DNA of 64,000 bases from Richelia sp. UBA3308 (GTDB lineage: Bacteria > Cyanobacteriota > Cyanobacteriia > Cyanobacteriales > Nostocaceae), in contig DESS01000316.1 of the NCBI GenBank assembly GCA_002361335.1, forward strand, positions 30,274 through 94,273. Direction: 5' to 3'. This document shows, piece by piece, positions 9,291 to 17,183 of the stretch. Both the position numbers and the translations under genes were made by a program. Position 1 is the first letter of the stretch. Each line of letters begins with the position of its first letter. The notes under the pieces were generated by a model. It did not search any database and was not told where the DNA came from. It saw only the letters and a list, made by a program, of their open reading frames with translations.

Positions 9291-11513
9291 GTGACCAAGC
9301 ATTCAGAAGCGATTAATTCTTCCTATAAACCTGCCATTCCAGAGAGCGACATGATTCCTCTCCCGCCATTTGCTCAAATTCGGGAGCAACATTTCCCTGG
9401 AGAACAGAAAAATGATGATTGGGATCCTTCTCAAATTTTTGGTTTCCTTAAAAGAAGAGGGCTAGTAATTGCAGCAGTGGCTAGCGTGGTAATGGCTGGT
9501 GTCGCAAGCTACACATTTAATCAGACACCTAAATATCAAAGCAGTTTCCTGCTTTTGGTGGAACCTTTGACTCAGGACGACGAATGGAAGAAAATTACTT
9601 CTGAGATCGGAGATAACTTGCCCAGGGGTGGTTTAGATTACGATAGCCAAATTATCGTACTTCGGAGTCCCGAACGCCTCAACAGTGTTGTTAAAAAATT
9701 AAAAGTAAAATATCCAAATATTAGTTATTATTCACTACTTAATAATTTAACTATTAGTCGTTTGGGTCTAACTAAAATTCTAAATATTAGTTACAGCCAC
9801 GGAGATCCCGAGAGGGTTAAAGTAGTCTTAGACGAAATTTCTCAAAGTTATTTAAAGTATAGTTTGCAGGAACGACAAACTAAGTTACGTCAGGGCGTAC
9901 AATTTGTAGAGAAACAACTCCCTCCTCTAAAGAATCGAGTTGATAGACTCCAAAAACAAGTACAAATTTTTCGGCAAAAATATAATTTTTTCAATCCTGA
10001 AGCTGAGACACAACAGGCAAGCCAGCAAATTTCAGAATTGATAAGACAACGCCAACAAATCGACGCCGAGTTAGCAATTCTCCGCGCCAATTTAGCTAGT
10101 GTACAACAAAATCCGGGACAGCTAGCTGCACTCAATGAGGCAACTCTCTATCAGAATTTACTTACTCAAGTACGTGAATTGGATGCTCAAATTGCCATAG
10201 AATCAGGTCGTTTTCAGGATGCTAATCCAGTTATCCAGTCTATGAAGGATAAACGCCAAAGGCTTTTACCTTTATTGCAAAATGAAGCAGAGCGGATTAT
10301 CGGGGTACAACTAGCTGCAATCGTGACAAAAATACAGCTTCTTGAGGTACGGAGTCAAGAACTCGCAAAAGTCGAACAGCAACTGCAACAAAGAGTTCAG
10401 CAAATACCACTCTTAGAAAGACGATACATTGAATTACAACGAAATTTAAAATTTGCGGCTGATAGTTTAGATCGTTTTCTCACCAGCCGCGAAACACTGC
10501 AAATTGAGATTGCCCAAACCGAACTTCCTTGGCAAGTTATAAAACCAGCTTCTAAACCAGTATTACCTTATTCTCCCAATATTCCCCGTAATTTATTAAC
10601 AGGATTGGTAGCTAGTGCATTTTTAGGTGTTGGTGCTGGCTTCCTGCTTGAGAAAATGGACAACACTTACCATAGTTCGGATCAACTCAAGGATAAGCTG
10701 AAACTGCCCTTACTAGGAACTATTCCGGTTGAAAACCAACTTGAAAAAACCAAAGAACAACCCCGCAAGAAAAAACGCTTAAAGAAAAGAGTGCAAGAAG
10801 AGTTATCTGGGGATGATCGGATGTTATCTGATTTTAAACTAAGTAATGCAAAACCAATTGAGACAACAAACAATGTAGAATCTTCTAAATTTTGGGAAGC
10901 TTTTCGGATGCTTTTCAATAATATAAAAATGCTCAGTTCCGATAAACAGATTAATTCCATAGTCATAAGTTCAGCTTTACCCGGAGATGGAAAATCTACA
11001 ATCTCATTCTATCTAGCTCAAACAGCAGCTAGTATCGGGCTAAAAGTTCTACTGGTAGATACTGATATGCGTCGTCCTAATACTCATAAATTAGCAAATT
11101 TGAATAATCTATGGGGATTAAGCGGTTTAATTTCTGGAGACTTGTCAGTAGAACAAGCCATCAGGGAACTACCGACAATGAGTCAAGTATCAGTTATAAC
11201 TGCTGGTCACAGACCACCCGATGCCATCAAGTTGCTTTCCTCAGACAAGATGAAGGGATTGATGGAAGAATTTCAAGCAAATTATGATTTAGTGATTTAT
11301 GATGCTCCTCCCTTACTGGGACTAGCTGATGCTAGTATAGTAGCACCAAATGCTGACGGCATTATCTTAGTAACGAGGATAAATAAAACAGATAAGTCCA
11401 CACTTACAAAAGCTTTAGATGATTTAAAAATGTCTCAAATTAATGTTCTAGGTATCGTCGCTAACGGAGATAAAAGTAAATACAGTGCTTATTACAAATA
11501 TTACTATTATTAA
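9291..11513 (+). CDS. Wzz/Wzc-like polysaccharide tyrosine autokinase
   Basis: 740 residues. The N-terminal half is a Wzz chain-length domain with membrane spans at about 56-74 and 438-456 flanking a long coiled-coil periplasmic part. The C-terminal half is a BY-kinase: Walker A SSALPGDGKST near 565, Walker A' LLVDTDMRRP near 586, and Walker B VIYDAPPLLG near 669. The chain ends in a tyrosine cluster (YSAYYKYYYY), the expected autophosphorylation tail. BY-kinases control polymer length and export of capsule or exopolysaccharide. It starts with GTG. It is divergent from the exosortase operon and belongs with the exporter and glycosyltransferase genes. Confidence 0.92.
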   Translation: MTKHSEAINSSYKPAIPESDMIPLPPFAQIREQHFPGEQKNDDWDPSQIFGFLKRRGLVIAAVASVVMAGVASYTFNQTPKYQSSFLLLVEPLTQDDEWKKITSEIGDNLPRGGLDYDSQIIVLRSPERLNSVVKKLKVKYPNISYYSLLNNLTISRLGLTKILNISYSHGDPERVKVVLDEISQSYLKYSLQERQTKLRQGVQFVEKQLPPLKNRVDRLQKQVQIFRQKYNFFNPEAETQQASQQISELIRQRQQIDAELAILRANLASVQQNPGQLAALNEATLYQNLLTQVRELDAQIAIESGRFQDANPVIQSMKDKRQRLLPLLQNEAERIIGVQLAAIVTKIQLLEVRSQELAKVEQQLQQRVQQIPLLERRYIELQRNLKFAADSLDRFLTSRETLQIEIAQTELPWQVIKPASKPVLPYSPNIPRNLLTGLVASAFLGVGAGFLLEKMDNTYHSSDQLKDKLKLPLLGTIPVENQLEKTKEQPRKKKRLKKRVQEELSGDDRMLSDFKLSNAKPIETTNNVESSKFWEAFRMLFNNIKMLSSDKQINSIVISSALPGDGKSTISFYLAQTAASIGLKVLLVDTDMRRPNTHKLANLNNLWGLSGLISGDLSVEQAIRELPTMSQVSVITAGHRPPDAIKLLSSDKMKGLMEEFQANYDLVIYDAPPLLGLADASIVAPNADGIILVTRINKTDKSTLTKALDDLKMSQINVLGIVANGDKSKYSAYYKYYYY

Positions 11514-11885
11514 GTGATATCATTTCCGTTAAATTAACCGTCCGCAGCGACCAAAGACTTAGGACATATGTTTTTTTTCACTCACTGCGGACATCATATC
11601 ATTGGGAATTGGGACCAAAACAATTTTATATGTTAGATTTTGGATTTTAGATTAAAATTCAATTTTTTGCCATGTATATAGCTATTTTCGGTTAAATGCA
11701 ATACTTTGGAAAAAATTTTCTGGTATCGACATCCTTGGTAAAACCACAAAAATGTATTTAACACAAGTGAAAACAACTATGTTTAAAGGATACTCCCTAT
11801 AAATTGATAGTCTTACCATAGTTCGCAATTAACAGAATTTTCCTTTGAGCTAACTAACATAGTTATTGACAATCACTTCAGAGTC
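11514..11885. other. Intergenic after tyrosine kinase, with inverted repeat
   Basis: GTCCGCAG (about 11541) and CTGCGGAC (about 11584) are inverted around a ~35-base loop with an internal T-run. This is a possible but atypical transcription end. Otherwise AT-rich with nothing recognisable. Confidence 0.4.
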
Positions 11886-12086
11886 ATGCAAAAACGAGAA
11901 ACCTTAGCTCAATTAATCTGCCGTACTGTATTAGAATTTGAGCAACGACAAGCACACAAATTACAACAGCACAGCCATAGGTCGAACTCTTTATCCAGTT
12001 CTAATATCACCGTAGCAAATCAAACTCTGACTTTGAACAAATCTAAAGCTAAACAAATCGATCGCAAAAATCAACATTACTGTTAA
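11886..12086 (+). CDS. Small hypothetical protein
   Basis: 66 residues: MQKRETLAQLICRTVLEFEQ followed by a polar Ser/Asn-rich tail. No family recognised. It stands alone, ends just before a MITE fragment, and has no clear ribosome binding site, so it may not be expressed. Confidence 0.3.
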   Translation: MQKRETLAQLICRTVLEFEQRQAHKLQQHSHRSNSLSSSNITVANQTLTLNKSKAKQIDRKNQHYC

Positions 12087-12200
12087 TATCATGTCCGGTT
12101 AAACAGTTATCATATTTAATCTGAGTAATGAGTAACTAGTAAAGAGTAAAGAGTAAAGAGTAAAGAGTAACAACTAATAACTAACAACTAATAACTAAAT
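12084..12200. repeat. Partial MITE family 1 copy followed by heptamer repeats
   Basis: 12084-12136 matches one end of the MITE-like repeat found complete at 8837 and 51421. It then breaks into AGTAAAG and ACTAACA/AATAACT heptamer arrays. This lies immediately inside the right end of element H, against the nifK junction. Confidence 0.6.
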
Positions 12201-12217
12201 TAGTTTGATAGTGAGCA

Positions 12218-13043
12218 CATTAGTGAACGCATGTGCCACAAATCTTTACCAGGATAGAAGGTTGCGCCTTTACCATATTCGTTGTTAGAGCACAACTCTT
12301 TGATTTCTGCTTGAAACTCATTGTTGGAGTTGTGAACCAAAACGTGTACGGGTTCAGCACCTAATTCCATCAAGAAGCTGGTTACACCATATACTAAGTC
12401 GGGGTCACCGTAGATAGCAAACTTCTTACCATGTAACCAAGCGTGGGAGTCAGTCATAGCATCAACTGCACGACCGCGCTCTTCTTCTAATTCTTCGGGA
12501 ATGGGCTTACCAGTTAATTCGCTGAGTTTCATCAAGAACTCATCTGTTCCGCGAATACCCCAGGGGCTAACAACTTCAGTCTTTTGCTTCCACTCTTTCT
12601 CAATGAATTCGCGAGTCTTTGTAGTAGAGTGTGATTGCAAGCAAACTGTAGCTTCAGCATTGCAAGAATCAGCAGCATCTTCCAACTTAGTACCCTTGGG
12701 ATACATATTGAATTTACCATCGTTGGGTGCATCAACGTAGTCGGAGTTGTCAGCCAACAAGGTATAATCGATACCCATCAAGGAAGCAATACGCTTAACT
12801 TCGCGCAAGTTACCAACGTAGGTGTCAAAACCAGGAATGATGTTGACTTTACCATTGGTTTTATCTTTCTTCTTACCTTGAGTAAGGTTAAGAAGAATAC
12901 CTTTCAACATATTATCGTAGCCGGTAATATGAGAACCTACGAAGCTAGGAGTGTGAGCAAAAGGTACGGGTAAATCTTCAGGAACTCCACCTTCGTTCTT
13001 AGCGTTGGTGATAAATGCACCCAAGTCGTCACCGATTACCTCC
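12218..13043 (-). CDS. nifK: nifK segment 4: nitrogenase MoFe protein beta chain, residues ~155-429
   Basis: Continues NifK from VIGDDLGAFI through PVPFAHTPSFVGSHITGYDN, GRAVDAMTDSHAWLHGKKFA and DLWHMRSLM. No upstream start of its own is needed. After removal of element G the codon GTA/ATC at 13036-13037 joins segment 3 in frame (468 nt = 156 codons precede it). Element H truncates it about 83 residues before the normal end (NifK is typically ~512 residues). NifK pairs with NifD to form the alpha2beta2 MoFe protein that reduces N2. The frame runs on through five non-nif codons to a stop at 12198. Confidence 0.93.
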
Positions 13044-13132
13044 ATTGGTGATTGATTTAAAGCCCTAATATATCATAAACTGTTTACTCATAACCTTTTT
13101 ACCTTAACTAAAAGTTCAAATATAACTTTTTT

Positions 13133-13154
13133 TTTAGTCAACATTTAGTCAACA
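13133..13154 (+). promoter_or_regulatory. Tandem 11-bp repeat upstream of recombinase G
   Basis: TTTAGTCAACA occurs twice head to tail, exactly 11 bp apart, ending 7 bp before the recombinase ATG. Related AGTCAA pairs with 11-bp spacing lie at the other end of the element (14775/14786 and 14852/14863). Candidate recombinase arm-type binding site. It also occupies the ribosome-binding and promoter-proximal position, so autoregulation is possible. Confidence 0.65.
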
Positions 13155-13161
13155 ACTATAA

Positions 13162-14550
13162 ATGAGTAACCAGAACATTTTCAGCGATTTTAATGTGCCG
13201 AACACTTCTGATGGAAGTTACAGGGGGCGTAGAAAAATAGCAGAGGAAACAGAGAAACACTACGACATGAAGTTCAATGATAAATTGCTAGAAGTCAATC
13301 AGCGTCTGAAGTCTAGCAAAACAAAAGTAAGCATAGAAGCTACTAGAGGGGGTATACAGCTTAGAGCTACGCTTCCTTTAAAGCCAGGAGACACTAGCAA
13401 ACAAGGTAGAGATAAGAAACAATACAAGATTTCTTTAGCTATACCTGCAAACTTTGATGGCTTAAAAACTGCTGAAGAGGAAGCTTACGAGCTTGGTAAG
13501 CTTATAGCTCGTCAAACTTTTACTTGGACTGACAAGTATCTTGGAGTTCAAGCTACCAAAAATAAAGGTATTACTTTTAGAGAATTCTATGAACAATTTG
13601 AAAAAAGGTATTTTGAAAAAAGGAAGCGGACAATAAAAAGCGAGAATAGTTTTAGAATTCATCAAAGCAGTTTTTCGACCTATTTACTCTCAGATGATGT
13701 AATATCAGTAACAAACATAATTAAAACTATTGATAAAATTGATAGTGATTTTGCAAAAAAACACGCTATAGCTGTTTCAAGAATAATAAAAAATGAATTA
13801 AATCTTGATATTGATTTTAGTCAGTATAAACTGAATTGCAAATCAAAAAAAAGAAACATACCAGATGATAAAACTATCCTTACTTCTATAAACAATTTTG
13901 AAGTAAGGTATTCAGAGCTTCCAAGAATGAATAGAAACTTAAGGGATTCCTGGAAATTACACAAATTAATTTATGGATTATTGGCAACTTATGGATTAAG
14001 ACCAAGGGAAGTAATAAATAATCCAGACCTAGATTGGTTTATTTCACTAAAAAATAAACGAAATACTTTTAAAGTACATGAATCAAATAAAACTGGATAC
14101 AGAGAAGTTTTGCCATTCGTACCTGAATGGGTTGAATTATTTGATTTAAAAAATTTAGAAGCTATTAAGCTTCTTAAAGAAAAAGCCGCCGATTGGAGCA
14201 ATGCTCGTGAGTTAACATCCAAAGTTCAATGGATAGCAGCGACTTTTAAAGTTAATAAAATACCATTTAGACCTTACGACTTAAGACACGCTTGTGCTAT
14301 CCGAGCCCATTTACAAGGAATACCAATAAAAGCGGCAGCAGATAATTTAGGGCATACAGTTGAGATTCATACTAAAATTTATCAGCGTTGGTTCAGTCTA
14401 GAAAATAGAAACAAAGCTTTCGAGCAAACATTTGAAGAGTTATCTTCGTTTGATAATTTAAAAGATGAAAATGCTAAACTACGACAAAGAAATGCTGAGT
14501 TAGAATTAGAAGTAGCAAGACTTAGGTTAATACAGCAAGCGAAGAGCTAA
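13162..14550 (+). CDS. Tyrosine recombinase of nifK element G (XisA/XisC-like)
   Basis: 462 residues. Catalytic layout: Arg-280 (GLRPREV), Lys-310 (SNKTGYRE), Tyr-372/Arg-375 (PYDLRHACAIR), His-398 (DNLGH) and nucleophile Tyr-407 (HTKIYQRWF). The usual first His of the HxxR box is Tyr, as I recall for XisA/XisC. Residues 137-165 look like a SAM-like core-binding domain. The C-terminal ~35 residues form a leucine-zipper-like coiled coil (LKDENAKLRQRNAELELEV). Likely excises element G at TACCTCC. It is transcribed opposite to nifK. No Shine-Dalgarno is seen; the tandem 11-mers fill that space. Confidence 0.92.
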   Translation: MSNQNIFSDFNVPNTSDGSYRGRRKIAEETEKHYDMKFNDKLLEVNQRLKSSKTKVSIEATRGGIQLRATLPLKPGDTSKQGRDKKQYKISLAIPANFDGLKTAEEEAYELGKLIARQTFTWTDKYLGVQATKNKGITFREFYEQFEKRYFEKRKRTIKSENSFRIHQSSFSTYLLSDDVISVTNIIKTIDKIDSDFAKKHAIAVSRIIKNELNLDIDFSQYKLNCKSKKRNIPDDKTILTSINNFEVRYSELPRMNRNLRDSWKLHKLIYGLLATYGLRPREVINNPDLDWFISLKNKRNTFKVHESNKTGYREVLPFVPEWVELFDLKNLEAIKLLKEKAADWSNARELTSKVQWIAATFKVNKIPFRPYDLRHACAIRAHLQGIPIKAAADNLGHTVEIHTKIYQRWFSLENRNKAFEQTFEELSSFDNLKDENAKLRQRNAELELEVARLRLIQQAKS

Positions 14551-14583
14551 CCGTAGATTCATCTTAATGCCCCATAGGATATT

Positions 14584-14607
14584 CAAGAGCCAATTTGGCT
14601 CTTTTTT
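14584..14607 (+). terminator. Terminator after recombinase G
   Basis: Stem AAGAGCCAA/TTGGCTCTT followed by a T-run, 33 bp after the recombinase stop. A good intrinsic terminator. Confidence 0.8.
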
Positions 14608-14930
14608 ATTGATGATTTAGCAATTTATCGCCTGAAAAGCCTATTATTAGCTTGGCGTTTGTATTAATTAGCGAAAGTTGTAATACCTGTTGAATGATTT
14701 GATTAACTTGAGAAAATCTCTTAGTTAAATCATTAAAATTTTGATCATTATTTTTATCCTTAAATTTTAAAATCAGTCAACTACTAGTCAATTTTTTTTA
14801 ATTCGTTTTAGTTTTTCAGTTTACTTTCTACGTTGCTAGTTTAGCTATTTTAGTCAACTATTAGTCTAGGATTTACTTAACATGCCTGTAATCATTGCTT
14901 AGAGGAGCTTTGAGCCTATACGTTTATAGG
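14608..14930. other. Distal non-coding end of element G
   Basis: AT-rich. Holds two pairs of AGTCAA/AGTC motifs with 11-bp spacing (14775/14786 and 14852/14863) matching the tandem repeat upstream of the recombinase. Probably recombinase-binding arms. No gene. Confidence 0.55.
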
Positions 14931-15113
14931 TACCTCCGCCATACAAGTAGTGGAAACAGCAATCATTTTAGGCTCATAAAGCTTATAAGCATTAGTCAAG
15001 CCATCGATCATGTTTTTCAAACCACCGAATACCGCAGCATCCTCAGTCATAGAGGAAGAAACAGCGGAGAAAGGTTCTTTAAAGTGACGGGTTAAGTGGG
15101 TACGGAAGTATGC
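14931..15113 (-). CDS. nifK: nifK segment 3, with P-cluster Cys motif STTCMAEV
   Basis: Reads [48 protein letters not shown]. The Cys in STTCMAEV is the third P-cluster ligand of NifK (Cys153 in the Azotobacter numbering). The segment lies between element F (core 15099-15113) and element G (core 14931-14937); the unique part is 161 nt. An ATG at 15114-15116 is created by element DNA and is not a true start. Confidence 0.93.
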
Positions 15114-15200
15114 CATTTATATTTAAAAGTTATTTGAGAGTAAAATGTTTAGGAAAAACACTTTAATTATGTTAAATGTTCAGCTAGAGCAAAAAAATAA

Positions 15201-15219
15201 TTAGTGTACTTTTAGTGTA
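15201..15219 (+). promoter_or_regulatory. 11-bp-spaced repeat upstream of recombinase F
   Basis: TTAGTGTA at 15201 and again at 15212, ending 3 bp before the ATG. The far end of the element has TAGTG pairs with the same 11-bp spacing at 16874/16885 and 16953-16968. Candidate arm-type recombinase sites specific to this element. Confidence 0.62.
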
Positions 15220-15222
15220 AAA

Positions 15223-16611
15223 ATGAAAGATATACAGGGTGAAGTTTTTTATGATTTCGAGCCTCCAGCTACTACGGATGGCAGTTATCTGGGTCAAAAA
15301 AAGCATACAGATGCAACTAAAAAACACCTGCAAATGAAATTTGAGCAAGAACTAGCACAAGTCAATCAGCGATTAAAGTCAGGAAACACAAAAGTAAGTA
15401 TAGAATCAAGAAAAGGAACTATTCAGTTACGTGCGACTTTACCCTTGAAACCAGATGATAATCATCCAAAAGGTAAAGACAAAAAGCAATACACTATAAG
15501 TCTTGGTATACCTGCAAACTTTGATGGATTAAAAACTGCTGAGGAAGAAGCATACGAATTGGGTAAATTAATCGCTCGTCAAACTTTTACTTGGACGGAT
15601 AAATATCTAGGAGTTCAAGCAAGGAAAAATGAAGGTATTACTTTTGATGAATTTTTCCAGGAATTTGAAAAATATTATTTTAAAACTAGGAAAAGAACGC
15701 TCAAAAGTGAAGGTACATTTTTGAATTATCAGAGAAGAGCTAAAACTGTATTTAGAGGAAAAGAGATAATTACAGAAAGAACTGTAAAAGAAAAAATTAA
15801 TCAAGTTGAGTATGAAGCTTCAAAACGGATTGTAGTTACTGTTGGTAAGATAATTTTAAATTGCTTAGACATAAAAGCAGATATGTCTGGATTGATTCCC
15901 AAACACGAGCCTCGCATCAGAGATATTCCTGATGATGACAAAATTATCAAAAATTATCAAAAATTTCAGCAGCATTTTTTACAAAATGTCAAAGGTCAAA
16001 AAAAATACGAAAACAACTGGAAACTTTATCAGCTTATTTATGGACTTTTAGCTACATATGGATTGCGGCCTAGAGAAGTCGTGAACAATCCAGATTTACA
16101 ATGGTTTGTTGACAAAAATAACATAAAAAATACTTTTAAGGTACATAACTCAAATAAAACTGGATACAGAGAAGTTTTGCCATTTGTACCTGAATGGATA
16201 GAATTATTTGAACTAAAAGAACCTCAATCTTTAAAAATGCTCGAAGAATATAGCTTTAAAGATGGTTTAGCTAGTCAATTAGCAGCTAAAACAAATAACA
16301 TCGCAGGAACATTTAAAAGAAGTGGAATAGAGTTTGTTCCTTATGATTTACGTCATGCTTGTGCTATCCGAGGGCATTTACAGGGACTACCAATTAAAGC
16401 AGCTGCTGATAATTTAGGACACAGCATTGATGAACATACTAAAACTTATCAACGCTGGTTCGGACTTGAAAATAGATACAAAGCTTTTAACCAGACTTTT
16501 GAAAATTTGTCCGAACTAGATAAATTCAAGGATGAAAATGCTCAATTAAAAAAACGTATTACTGAATTAGAAACTGAACTTGCAAGATATAAATTAAATA
16601 AAATGATGTAA
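15223..16611 (+). CDS. Tyrosine recombinase of nifK element F (XisA/XisC-like)
   Basis: 462 residues, same architecture as the other element recombinases: conserved N-terminal block (QYTISLGIPANFDGLKTAEE), GLRPREV Arg, SNKTGYREV Lys, PYDLRHACAIRGHL with Tyr in place of the first His, DNLGH, nucleophile in HTKTYQRWF, and a C-terminal coiled coil. The central region (about 150-290) diverges strongly from its paralogues, as expected if it reads a different core. Oriented against nifK. Predicted to excise element F at its 15-bp repeat. Confidence 0.92.
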   Translation: MKDIQGEVFYDFEPPATTDGSYLGQKKHTDATKKHLQMKFEQELAQVNQRLKSGNTKVSIESRKGTIQLRATLPLKPDDNHPKGKDKKQYTISLGIPANFDGLKTAEEEAYELGKLIARQTFTWTDKYLGVQARKNEGITFDEFFQEFEKYYFKTRKRTLKSEGTFLNYQRRAKTVFRGKEIITERTVKEKINQVEYEASKRIVVTVGKIILNCLDIKADMSGLIPKHEPRIRDIPDDDKIIKNYQKFQQHFLQNVKGQKKYENNWKLYQLIYGLLATYGLRPREVVNNPDLQWFVDKNNIKNTFKVHNSNKTGYREVLPFVPEWIELFELKEPQSLKMLEEYSFKDGLASQLAAKTNNIAGTFKRSGIEFVPYDLRHACAIRGHLQGLPIKAAADNLGHSIDEHTKTYQRWFGLENRYKAFNQTFENLSELDKFKDENAQLKKRITELETELARYKLNKMM

Positions 16612-17028
16612 TTTTGATTCCTTACAAGACTCTTAATCGCTCTCACTATGAAAGAGTGGAGCTACTACTACAAAGCCAACCGGTGGGGTGGCTTAATTTG
16701 GCGGATTATTATAAAGAAATGGTATTCAATATATCCCTTTTTACAGAGTAGGCATTTTAAGCCTACTTTTTTTATGAATTAAACTCCCATAAAAGGGCTT
16801 AAGCTATCTCATCTGCAGTCCTACAATACTTATATATTTTTGATTTATATGTACTTGTTTTAAGTTTAGTATTTAGTGAAAAAATAGTGTTAAACAAAAG
16901 CAAGTAATTCTAGTTTTTTCATTGAAATTTACTTTCTAATAGCAAGAGGTTTTAGTGAAAAAACAGTGAATAATAAAATAAAACTTGATATATAGCCTTT
17001 TATGACAAAAAATTTCAAAATATCAATT
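16612..17028. other. Distal non-coding end of element F
   Basis: Contains a terminator at 16747-16773 and two 11-bp-spaced TAGTG/AGTG pairs (16874/16885, 16954/16965). No gene. Confidence 0.55.
16747..16773 (+). terminator. Terminator after recombinase F
   Basis: AGTAGGC, a 7-base loop, GCCTACT and then seven T. A near-identical design (AAGTAGG...CCTACTTTTTT) follows recombinase C at 30436. Confidence 0.8.
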
Positions 17029-17066
17029 GGTACGGAAGTATGCTACACAACCTTGAGAGCCTTGGA
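17029..17066 (-). CDS. nifK: nifK segment 2, a micro-segment with P-cluster Cys
   Basis: The 38 bases read QGSQGCVAYFRT across the joined product. Only 14 bases (17044-17057) are unique; the rest is the core of element E (17058-17066) and the core of element F (17029-17043). The unique part encodes the Cys of GSQGCVAYF, the second P-cluster ligand of NifK (Cys95 in Azotobacter numbering). The piece is functional only if E and F are both removed precisely. Confidence 0.92.
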
Positions 17067-17160
17067 ACTATGGTTTATTTATAGCATTAAAAAAGCTAAA
17101 ATGTTTGTCAAGAACATACTTCATTTAAAGTTAGTTCAAGTAAAACATTCTGTTTTTTTT

Positions 17161-17175
17161 AAGCTAAATTTAAGC
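17161..17175 (+). promoter_or_regulatory. 11-bp-spaced AAGC repeat upstream of recombinase E
   Basis: AAGC at 17161 and 17172 in matching AT-rich contexts, 8 bp before the GTG start. Two further pairs with identical spacing lie at the other end (18827/18838, 18908/18919). Candidate arm-type sites. Confidence 0.62.
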
Positions 17176-17183
17176 CAAAAAAA

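Larger units (their letters stand above)
1..12226. mobile_element. Element H (open-ended): interrupts the 3' part of nifK
   Basis: The nifK frame loses homology right after LWHMRSLM (ATG at 12218-12220), reads five foreign codons and stops at 12198-12200. The missing ~83 C-terminal residues (normally FTDKPDF...GNSYGK...) are nowhere in the window, so at least 12.2 kb of foreign DNA separates the parts. The interval carries polysaccharide genes and no recombinase. The responsible recombinase and second repeat copy would lie left of the window. The boundary core is probably within CACATTAGTGA (12216-12226). A chromosomal break instead of an excisable element cannot be excluded. Confidence 0.6.
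13037..14937 (+). mobile_element. Element G in nifK, 1894 bp, single-recombinase
   Basis: Bounded by direct repeats TACCTCC at 13037-13043 and 14931-14937. Exact removal leaves one copy and restores ...TTCMAEVIGDD... in frame. Its only gene is a tyrosine recombinase at 13162. It cuts nifK directly after the third P-cluster cysteine motif (STTCMAEV). Element-specific 11-bp-spaced TAGTCAA motifs lie at both ends (13133-13154; 14775-14791; 14851-14866). Confidence 0.93.
15099..17043 (+). mobile_element. Element F in nifK, 1930 bp, single-recombinase
   Basis: Bounded by a 15-bp direct repeat GGTACGGAAGTATGC at 15099-15113 and 17029-17043, the longest core in the window. Removal restores [14 protein letters not shown] in frame. 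Carries one tyrosine recombinase. TAGTG motifs spaced 11 bp apart flank it at both ends (15202/15213; 16874/16885; AGTG at 16954/16965). Only 14 unique bases separate it from element E. Confidence 0.94.

Noticed and set aside
14895..15095. 66-codon plus-strand frame
   Set aside because: It is antisense to nifK segment 3; the minus strand encodes the unmistakable NifK sequence.
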